DNA from: an uncultured Xenococcaceae cyanobacterium
GTDB lineage: Bacteria > Cyanobacteriota > Cyanobacteriia > Cyanobacteriales > Xenococcaceae
Assembly: GCA_937996665.1 (NCBI GenBank)
Contig: CALKUU010000120.1
Coordinates: 1-44,096 of the forward strand
Length of the DNA: 44,096 nt
Direction of reading: 5' to 3'
Position 1 is the first letter of the stretch. Every line of letters starts with the position of its first letter. Position numbers and translations under genes: made by a program. Of this stretch, positions 38,055 through 44,096 are shown piece by piece. The notes below the pieces were generated by a model. It was not told the origin of the DNA. It did not search any database and saw only the letters and a program-made list of their open reading frames with translations.

Positions 38055-39059
38055 ATGGCAACACTTTACCTGTTGGAGCAAGGAACAAGTTTATTTAAGG
38101 AAAATCTTCGCTTTATTATCCATGTACCCAAAAAGGATAAATTTGAATTGCCAATTAGGGAAGTAGAAAGAATTTTGCTCTTTGGGAATATTAATCTTTC
38201 TACTCCTGCGATCGCAGCTTGTTTAGAATCCTCAATTAATGTTTTGTTCCTTTCTCCTTCTGGTCGCTACAAGGGTCATATTTGGAATAAGGAAAACTCT
38301 AACCTCAATGTAGAGTTACTGCAATATAAACATCACAATAGCTTTGAATTTAGATTAGAAATTTCAAAAGCGATCGCCAAAGGTAAACTACAGAATTCTA
38401 GACAGTTGTTACTTAGATTGAATAGACAGCATAAAAATCAAATAGTTCAAAAAACTGTCAGCGATATTTCTTCTGATATTGAAGCGATTAACTTAGCAAA
38501 AGATATAGATAGCATTAGAGGCTATGAAGGCATTAGTGCTGCAAGATATTTTCCAGCGATAGGAGAATTACTTAACAATTCAGATTTTGATTTCTGCCAA
38601 CGTCATCGTCAGCCACCTACCGATCCAATTAATGCATTGCTTAGTTTTGGTTATACTCTTTTATTCAACAATGTTCTTAGTTTAATTATTGCAGAAGGTC
38701 TATCGCCTTATTTTGGCAACTTCCATTATGGTGAGAAGAAAAAACCTTATCTTGCTTTTGATTTGATGGAAGAATTCCGCTCTCTAATTGTGGATAGTCT
38801 AGTTGTGAAACTGATTAACAATCGAATTCTCAAGAAAGAAGACTTTGAAGAAATTAGCGATCGCCAAGGCATCTTCTTAAAAGATGTAAGTAGAAGAAGA
38901 TTTCTCAATGAGTTTGAAAAAAGAATGAAGGAAAAATCTACACATCCTGTTTTGGATTACCAACTGTCTTATAGAGAAATTATTCAGCTTCAAATTAGGC
39001 TTTATAAAAGGTGTTTATTATCAGATAGTGCGTACGAACCTTTTTTACGTGCAGCATAA
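38055..39059 (+). CDS. cas1: CRISPR integrase Cas1
   Basis: A 334-residue Cas1 with its active-site residues in place: E158 in RGYEGISAARYFPAIGELL, H224 in GLSPYFGNFHYG, and the acidic pair D236/E239 in FDLMEEFRSLIVD. With Cas2 it captures protospacers and inserts them at the leader end of an array. GGAG lies 8 bases before the ATG, and the stop overlaps the cas2 start (TAATG). Together with the upstream reverse transcriptase it forms an RT-Cas1-Cas2 adaptation module, of the kind tied to type III systems. It most likely serves the III-B system and array 2. Confidence 0.95.
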   Translation: MATLYLLEQGTSLFKENLRFIIHVPKKDKFELPIREVERILLFGNINLSTPAIAACLESSINVLFLSPSGRYKGHIWNKENSNLNVELLQYKHHNSFEFRLEISKAIAKGKLQNSRQLLLRLNRQHKNQIVQKTVSDISSDIEAINLAKDIDSIRGYEGISAARYFPAIGELLNNSDFDFCQRHRQPPTDPINALLSFGYTLLFNNVLSLIIAEGLSPYFGNFHYGEKKKPYLAFDLMEEFRSLIVDSLVVKLINNRILKKEDFEEISDRQGIFLKDVSRRRFLNEFEKRMKEKSTHPVLDYQLSYREIIQLQIRLYKRCLLSDSAYEPFLRAA

Positions 39060-39334
39060 TGTTGGTAATTGTTGTTTATGATATTTCTGATAATAAACGA
39101 CGTACTAAGCTTGCCAATTTTTTGGAAGGCTATGGCAGAAGAGTTCAATATTCTGTATTTGAGTGTTTTCTTTCCTATTCTCAGGTAGAAGCCCTTTATG
39201 AAAAGGTACAAAAGAGAGTAAAACCAGAAGAGGATAACGTCAGGTTTTATTGGATTTCAAAAAAATGTGCCGAAAAAACTTTAACTATCGGCAGCGATCT
39301 TCCTGAACAACCTCCCAACTATTATATAGTCTAG
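39059..39334 (+). CDS. cas2: CRISPR adaptation protein Cas2
   Basis: A 91-residue Cas2 with the ferredoxin-like start MLVIVVYDISDNKRRTKLA, the conserved strand end FLEGYGRRVQYSVFEC, and a C-terminal NYYIV strand. It bridges two Cas1 dimers in the integration complex. It starts within the cas1 stop (one-base overlap), so it is coupled. Its stop lies 5 bp from the stop of the convergent gene at 39340, leaving no room for a terminator. Confidence 0.93.
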   Translation: MLVIVVYDISDNKRRTKLANFLEGYGRRVQYSVFECFLSYSQVEALYEKVQKRVKPEEDNVRFYWISKKCAEKTLTIGSDLPEQPPNYYIV

Positions 39335-39339
39335 AAAAT

Positions 39340-39822
39340 TCATCTATTATTTAATTCAATTTCTACTTGCTTAACTTTTTGTTGGAGTAGTTGTAGCTGT
39401 GATTGAGCAATATTCTTTTGAGTTTCAAGTAATTCAATCTCTTGAGCAATTTTTTTCATTCTCAAATTATGTGATTTACTTTTTCCAGGATGATAAATTG
39501 CACCTAAATAAACGGTTATATTATTGTCGTCTAAAGTGTTTATTCCTACCGACATATTTAATCCGAAGTTATTCTCTGAATTAGGAGGAGTAAAAATTGG
39601 ATTATCTAAAGGTTGTCGTGGGAAGTTAATTTCATTTAGATTCTGATTTTGATTATTATTTTGATTTGGTATTTGAAAGACGTTGTTAAACTCTCCCTCA
39701 ATGATGGAGCGGCTATCAACTTCTTGGGATGATACTTGGGCTAAAGCAGGATTGCAGATCATGCTACTTAATAGGCCAATAAAAATGGTTTTACGGAGAT
39801 TTAAAGTTAATATTCTTTTCAT
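39340..39822 (-). CDS. Exported protein with Asn/Gln-rich linker and C-terminal coiled coil
   Basis: A 160-residue protein with a signal peptide (TIFIGLLSSMICNPALA, cleavage at ALA-QV). The Asn/Gln-rich linker (PNQNNNQNQNLNEIN) leads to a short beta segment (MSVGINTLDDNNITVYLGAI) and a heptad-like C-terminal helix (ETQKNIAQSQLQLLQQKVKQ). The pattern suggests a periplasmic or envelope protein that oligomerises. AGGA lies 8 bases before the ATG. The shared upstream element is 118 nt upstream. No family recognised. Confidence 0.6.
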   Translation of the reverse strand: MKRILTLNLRKTIFIGLLSSMICNPALAQVSSQEVDSRSIIEGEFNNVFQIPNQNNNQNQNLNEINFPRQPLDNPIFTPPNSENNFGLNMSVGINTLDDNNITVYLGAIYHPGKSKSHNLRMKKIAQEIELLETQKNIAQSQLQLLQQKVKQVEIELNNR

Positions 39823-40243
39823 AAATACATTCCTATCTAATAATTATTTTTCAAGAATCTTTAAATTAATATCGGTGATAAATTAATATATTTTCTTGAC
39901 ATCCATATTGTATATATTGATTTAGAATGAGATTTAACATTCATGCGATTGACGAATATATTATTTAGATAATCGTCATATCCTTATGTGAGTTAGAGTA
40001 TTATTCATGGCGTTGATAAGTGTGTAATGTTCAAGAAAAAGCGGAAACATCATGAAATCTCAAATAGTTTAAAAGTAGACTGATTGAATAATTAAGAAAG
40101 TCCAGTGATTTAGAGTAACAAAAAGTTTATAGACGTTTCTATTCATAAGGTCAATTAATCATGCAAGAAGTCTACTAAGTAAAAGCTAAAATTAAATATT
40201 TTTTTAACTCAGCTATTCAGTGAGGTTGAACTGTTACTAAGCT
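39823..40243. other. 421-bp intergenic region
   Basis: Very AT-rich. It contains shared element k (39941-39952) for the exported-protein gene on its left and the 3' end region of the Nif11 gene on its right. Only frames of a few codons were seen, no RNA gene and no strong hairpin. Confidence 0.6.
39941..39952 (-). promoter_or_regulatory. Shared upstream element k (minus strand TCAATCGCATGA)
   Basis: 118 nt upstream of the exported-protein gene at 39822, in gene orientation. It has the same CGTCAATCGCAT extension as element g, which precedes another exported-protein gene. Confidence 0.6.
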
Positions 40244-40612
40244 CTAACTAATGCGCCAGCAACCAATAGGAAGAAAGATGTAATCTTTTTGAGATTCAGG
40301 AGTATATTTACGAATAGCTAAATCAATATCAGACTTAGAAAATTTATAGCCATGGTTTGATGCCATTAGAGTTAATTTATTGAGTAATTCTTGGCGATCG
40401 CTAATATCATCCAACTCAGTTTGAAGAGAACCACTATTACTAACCAACTCAAAGAAGCTCTCTAGCTGATTAGCTATAGATACTTGTCTCGTAGTAGATA
40501 CGAGGTTAGTTTCTGGAATATTTAATTCAGGATTGACAATCAAAATGTAAGCAAAGAGTAGGAATAAAAAGCAAGGAAAAACAAATTCATTAGCAAAGAT
40601 AGTTAGATTCAT
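40244..40612 (-). CDS. Membrane-anchored Nif11-domain protein
   Basis: A 122-residue protein. An N-terminal membrane helix (FVFPCFLFLLFAYILIV) is followed by a Nif11-type domain: QLESFFELVSNSGSLQTELD, then RQELLNKLTLMASNHGYKFS and KSDIDLAIRKY. Nif11 domains occur as leader regions of cyanobacterial peptide natural products and in stand-alone proteins of unknown role. Here there is no double-Gly core peptide, and the protein ends shortly after the domain, so a tethered regulatory or scaffold role is more likely. A hairpin lies in the 5' leader and the shared element is 111 nt upstream. Confidence 0.65.
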   Translation of the reverse strand: MNLTIFANEFVFPCFLFLLFAYILIVNPELNIPETNLVSTTRQVSIANQLESFFELVSNSGSLQTELDDISDRQELLNKLTLMASNHGYKFSKSDIDLAIRKYTPESQKDYIFLPIGCWRIS

Positions 40613-40648
40613 ATTCTTGAAGTTAATTAAATTTGATAGCGGGGTTAC

Positions 40649-40681
40649 GGAAGGGAATTATTTAGCTAATTTTTCCCTTCC
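40649..40681 (-). promoter_or_regulatory. Hairpin in the leader of the Nif11 gene
   Basis: GGAAGGGAA and TTCCCTTCC (9 bp) flank an AT-rich loop that can pair further (AATTA/TAATT). It lies between shared element l and the start codon, without a T tract, so it would be in the 5' UTR: an attenuator, processing or stability element. Confidence 0.4.
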
Positions 40682-40723
40682 AACAATAAGATTAAGGCTT
40701 CTAGTTAGTTAGCTGTAGTTGAT

Positions 40724-40735
40724 ACGTGCGAATGA
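40724..40735 (-). promoter_or_regulatory. Shared upstream element l (minus strand TCATTCGCACGT)
   Basis: 111 nt upstream of the Nif11 gene start, in gene orientation. It departs from the consensus at its last three positions. Confidence 0.5.
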
Positions 40736-40852
40736 GGAAAATAGTAGTTTCAACCAGGTAATAGTTAACAGCGCAAAAATAAGCCAAGAAGAATATAGCC
40801 CTTTAATCGACAAGTCTTGATGCTTTTCCTAAAAGCTAATTAGTCTCTATGT

Positions 40853-42172
40853 TTAAGCGGAGAACTTAGTATCCTGAGCAATATCTTGCATAATCGATTC
40901 TAGAGGAGTAAATTCATCCGCGTAGACTAATAAATTTTTGCTAACAGCAGTTGATTTAGCAATTACTGTAACCCTGACATCCATTTTCTCTTTAACTCTT
41001 TTCACAGCGGGAAATAAATCCCCATCTCCTGATACGATAGTGACGAAGTCACCAGGCTTAACATCTCTGACTAAATCGATCGCTAACTGCACATCATCTC
41101 CAACAGTTTTAGGTTTATCATTGTCTCTGAAAACAATGGGGAGAGTCTTAGTTTGGTAACCTATTTTCCGTAGTTTTTTATATTTATAAGCCTGATTGGG
41201 AAATGCACCATCGTACAGTTTAACTTCCTTGCTTACATCTTTGTTTAAAAGAGTCCATAGAGCCTCATAGTCTATTTTGATGCCTTCTTTCTGAAGACAC
41301 TTATAAAGATTGTTGTTATCGATATAGCAATAGTTATGTAGCTTACGAGGAGCAACAAAATTTTTGAGTACAGGAGACTTTACTTTGTTTTTGGCAGCTT
41401 CAGTGATCGCTTTATCTCTAATAACCTTTTGAAAAATCGGCTTCTGAGATTCCTTTTCGGATAATTTCTGTATGTTTTCGAGCTTCTGAATTCGCGACAA
41501 ATTGCGGTTTTGGTTGGCTTGTTGGCTGTTGGATCTAGATTGCAATTTTAATAGCTTTTTAGAATGAGTTTTTGCCTGAAGCTTAGAGCGACTAATCTCT
41601 CGCTCTTGTTGCTGTTGTTGGCTTTGCAAATCCACGAGCTGTTGCCCTTGTTCGGTAAATTTTGTATCTACCTGGTGAACGTCAAACTGTAATCGCTCGA
41701 TTTCGAAGAAGTTGCGATCATTTTTTTCTTGGCTAGTATGTAGTTCTGCTTTAACTTCGCAATAAAGCTGCTGATTGTTTAGCTTACATACCTCAATCTC
41801 TTGGTTTTGTTGACGGAGATTATTGTCAGTTTGCTGGACAATTTCTCGCAAATCGTCGATATTCTCTGCGTTTTGCTTGTATTCTTGTATCAGAGTAGAT
41901 AGAGAATTTTGTAAGGATACGCTGTTAAATTGCTCCTTGTCTGCGTTTTTGATAACAATGTCGTGAAGAGTACTCACTTTTCCTTCTAGCTTGGCAATGA
42001 TAGTTTGATACTGGCTATCTCTCTGTTGTCTTTCCTTTTTGTCCTGGGACATTTGAGCAAAAGCACACCCAAAAACTCCCATATTACCTACATAAGTAAG
42101 TTGAGGATTGTTAGCCATCATCCCTGCAACTGAGATGGAACCACCAATTAGTAAAGAAGTTAAGCTATTCAT
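40853..42172 (-). CDS. Membrane-anchored coiled-coil protein with a NYN (PIN-like) nuclease domain
   Basis: A 439-residue protein. Residues 5-40 are hydrophobic (SLLIGGSISVAGMMANN, then TYVGNMGVFGCAFAQ), likely one or two membrane helices. Residues 45-245 are a long Gln/Lys-rich coiled coil. The C-terminal NYN domain (about 278-415) shows the acidic metal site: YCYIDNNNLYKC (D285), VGDDVQLAIDLV (D359/D360, D366) and TIVSGDGDLFPAV (D383, D385). NYN/LabA-type proteins are RNases of the PIN superfamily. GAGAGG lies about 8 bases before the ATG, and the shared element is 108 nt upstream. The layout (membrane, spacer, nuclease) parallels the DUF1887-like protein at 32365. Expected function: RNA cleavage at the membrane, trigger unknown. 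Confidence 0.78.
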   Translation of the reverse strand: MNSLTSLLIGGSISVAGMMANNPQLTYVGNMGVFGCAFAQMSQDKKERQQRDSQYQTIIAKLEGKVSTLHDIVIKNADKEQFNSVSLQNSLSTLIQEYKQNAENIDDLREIVQQTDNNLRQQNQEIEVCKLNNQQLYCEVKAELHTSQEKNDRNFFEIERLQFDVHQVDTKFTEQGQQLVDLQSQQQQQEREISRSKLQAKTHSKKLLKLQSRSNSQQANQNRNLSRIQKLENIQKLSEKESQKPIFQKVIRDKAITEAAKNKVKSPVLKNFVAPRKLHNYCYIDNNNLYKCLQKEGIKIDYEALWTLLNKDVSKEVKLYDGAFPNQAYKYKKLRKIGYQTKTLPIVFRDNDKPKTVGDDVQLAIDLVRDVKPGDFVTIVSGDGDLFPAVKRVKEKMDVRVTVIAKSTAVSKNLLVYADEFTPLESIMQDIAQDTKFSA

Positions 42173-42280
42173 CTATCTATCCTCTCCAAAACTTGATTGA
42201 GCAAATTCTTTAAGGCAAGAACTGTTTCTTTGCCTCGTTGGACCTACTCTACAAGTTCTCTTTGGATATAGTTACTGGTC

Positions 42281-42292
42281 TGGTGCGATTGA
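42281..42292 (-). promoter_or_regulatory. Shared upstream element m (minus strand TCAATCGCACCA)
   Basis: 108 nt upstream of the NYN-nuclease gene, in gene orientation, between that gene and the decayed gene at 42313. Confidence 0.55.
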
Positions 42293-42312
42293 CCATTTTA
42301 TAGCTCTGCACT

Positions 42313-42840
42313 TTAGTAAAAACGCAGTGATATGCCTAAATTCTCAAAATCTTCATGCTGAGAAAGCGCACTATAAATTTTAGAAGCAAAACTCTTAGCT
42401 ATTTTAGTTTCCTCAGAGCAATAAATTAGGACATTTATATGTCTTCTATTTTTGTCTTTATTATATCTCTTATGTATAGTGTTGATTTTTGAGATACTAC
42501 TCTTAATTGAAGCTATTGTATTGAGTTATATTTCAAGTAAACAATTACGAATTCCAAACCGCTTAGTAGGTGAATCACTATAGCTTGTAATTCCTTGATG
42601 TTGATCTACTGAGAAGGGTTTAAGAGATATATAAGCATCAAAATTTTTCCTGTCATTTTTCATTTTTTCTGTATCTTCCCAGCTACTAACTAACAGGTTT
42701 ATATTGTCATATGTCTGTTGAATTCCATTTCCTCTATCTTCAATTTTTGTTGCTAATTCAGGTGAGTTTTCTACCTTGATTTCCTTACCCCAAGGTACAA
42801 GCCATTTTATTAGGTAAATATCTTCTATGTAGCCAAAATT
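42313..42840 (-). pseudogene. Decayed gene cut off by CRISPR array 2
   Basis: One minus-strand frame is coding-like from the edge of the first repeat (42840) to a stop at 42313-42315, about 175 residues, interrupted by a single in-frame TAA at 42526-42528. The upstream part includes WLVPWGKEIKVENSPELATK and FDAYISLKPFSVDQHQGITS; the downstream part includes INVLIYCSEETKIAKSFASK and ends LGISLRFY. No ATG, GTG or TTG lies between the repeat edge and residue ~65, and the frame closes inside the repeat, so the 5' end has been lost. Family not recognised; a distant likeness to amidase_3 cell-wall hydrolases is possible but weak. Confidence 0.55.
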
Positions 42841-44096
42841 GTTTTCATTTATTTAACTACTAAGAGTTAGGAAAGAATCTGTCGCAGGATGGAGACAGTT
42901 ACTGGCTATTGTTTCCATTTATTTAACTACTAAGAGTTAGGAAAGTTGAAGCATTATATCGGGCAGAGTGCCTAAGATATGGTTTGTTTCCATTTATTTA
43001 ACTACTAAGAGTTAGGAAAGTAGCCGAACAAATGACAAAAGACCTTATTGAGTTTCCATTTATTTAACTACTAAGAGTTAGGAAAGATGAAAAAATTCAT
43101 AATCTTTTTCATGTTTGCTCTTATGTTTCCATTTATTTAACTACTAAGAGTTAGGAAAGATGATGACATACCGGTAGAGATCAGCAATGACTCTAGTTTC
43201 CATTTATTTAACTACTAAGAGTTAGGAAAGGTGTACATACATCATTCTAGTAAGAATTATGTCTAAACGTTTCCATTTATTTAACTACTAAGAGTTAGGA
43301 AAGAGTGATACTAGATACTATTGTGATACCTATATCATACATGTTGTTTCCATTTATTTAACTACTAAGAGTTAGGAAAGTCATATATGTATCGGAGCTT
43401 TTTCAAACAAGATTCACTGTTGTTTCCATTTATTTAACTACTAAGAGTTAGGAAAGGAAAGATCGCAGATTGTTAACCCAATAACAATTGCGTTTCCATT
43501 TATTTAACTACTAAGAGTTAGGAAAGAAAGTTATATCAACGGTTTACGAACCAGATTTATGTTTCCATTTATTTAACTACTAAGAGTTAGGAAAGGATTG
43601 TTCGTGATCATCGCTATTTGTTTTGGCGCAAGTCGTTTCCATTTATTTAACTACTAAGAGTTAGGAAAGAAATTTCCAAACTCCAACCCCGTGCAAGCGG
43701 AAGTAATTGTTTCCATTTATTTAACTACTAAGAGTTAGGAAAGAAAGGAATTGAGGGATAACCCTCTCTTCCTCCACGCATTTATGTTTCCATTTATTTA
43801 ACTACTAAGAGTTAGGAAAGTTATGGCATCCTTAATCTTAGCGGCATGTCACTAAGGTTTCCATTTATTTAACTACTAAGAGTTAGGAAAGTGTTCTTCG
43901 GAACTTTCATACAAGCAACACCCCGAGGTTTCCATTTATTTAACTACTAAGAGTTAGGAAAGTCGCCGTCAACAATAAAGACGAAAGTACAACTGTTGTT
44001 TCCATTTATTTAACTACTAAGAGTTAGGAAAGTCATGACTTTAACTGCCTAAGTCCGCATGACAACTATCGTTTCCATTTATTTAACTACTAAGAG
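42841..44096. CRISPR. CRISPR array 2: at least 18 repeats of 35 bp, continuing past the window
   Basis: Seventeen complete repeats and a partial one (from 44071) start at 42841, 42911, 42986, 43052, 43125, 43196, 43269, 43346, 43422, 43492, 43561, 43635, 43709, 43786, 43857, 43928, 43998 and 44071. The 17 spacers range from 31 to 42 nt, the loose spacing typical of type III arrays. The repeat begins GTTTCC, has an inner TAACT-ACTAAG-AGTTA stem, and ends GGAAAG; its ends also pair (TTTCC/GGAAA). Only the first copy differs (GTTTTC), a sign of the trailer end, so the leader may lie beyond the right edge with transcription leftward and a handle ATGGAAAC. Rightward reading would give TAGGAAAG, so orientation is unproven. 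It probably serves the III-B complex. Confidence 0.97.

Noticed and set aside
37864-38088. Phe/Lys-rich minus-strand frames over the end of the RT gene
   Set aside because: Mirror translations of the Lys/Arg-rich RT C terminus, with no supporting signals.
42841-44096. Firm transcription direction for array 2
   Set aside because: The degenerate left repeat favours leftward transcription, but both handles (TAGGAAAG or ATGGAAAC) are plausible and no leader is visible.

Overview
The window reads as a defence-rich accessory region, probably a plasmid or genomic island, of a cyanobacterium. It is AT-rich, carries many HIP1-type octamers (GCGATCGC), and its gene families (cyanobacterial Cmr operon, separate CRISPR-associated reverse transcriptase, RES/Xre pair, Nif11 domain, WYL regulator) fit that group. 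No housekeeping, rRNA or tRNA genes were seen.

Layout. (1) 1-3402: the end of a class 1 type I effector operon of the Myxococcus devTRS (MYXAN) kind, cas8-cas7-cas5, followed by a short CRISPR array (6 repeats of 36 bp). No cas3, cas1, cas2 or cas6 lies beside it. (2) 3567-12024, minus strand: a four-gene block of UvrD-like helicase, PD-(D/E)XK nuclease, type III methyltransferase Mod and type III restriction subunit Res. One Fe-S nuclease domain appears to be split between the first two proteins. (3) 12025-13254: non-coding DNA rich in inverted repeats. (4) 13759-21368: a type III-B operon cmr2(cas10)-cmr3-cmr4-cmr5 ending in a Cmr6-Cmr1 fusion. It is followed by a frameshifted Cys-rich small gene and a CARF-HEPN ribonuclease of the Csm6/Csx1 type. 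(5) 23879-32169: accessory genes, namely a membrane protein with a pre-toxin-like motif, a MazG-like protein, two exported proteins, a RES-Xre toxin-antitoxin pair and a large P-loop kinase-WYL fusion. (6) 32365-39334, plus strand: a membrane-anchored DUF1887/Card1-like nuclease without a CARF domain, a DUF4407-penicillin-binding-protein fusion, then reverse transcriptase, cas1 and cas2. (7) 39340-42172, minus strand: an exported coiled-coil protein, a membrane-anchored Nif11 protein and a membrane-anchored NYN nuclease. (8) 42313-44096: a decayed gene abutting a second CRISPR array (18 repeats of 35 bp, running off the window).

The most interesting observation is a recurrent 12-bp element, roughly T(C/G)A(T/A)TCGCA(T/C)(C/G)A. 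It lies 64-118 nt upstream of twelve accessory genes or operons, plus one weaker case at 206 nt, always oriented with the gene. Downstream genes include the CARF-HEPN RNase, the WYL fusion, the tethered nucleases, the DUF4407-PBP/RT/cas1/cas2 operon and most exported or membrane proteins. The core cmr operon, the RES-Xre pair and the restriction block lack it. My reading is a co-regulated, largely envelope-associated module around a type III-B system with a reverse-transcriptase adaptation module. In outline, Cmr would detect foreign RNA and Cas10 would make cyclic oligoadenylate. The HEPN RNase would respond, RT-Cas1-Cas2 could take spacers from RNA, and the tethered nucleases and wall enzyme would act at the membrane. 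The shared element and the domain architectures are seen in the sequence; the joint function is inference.
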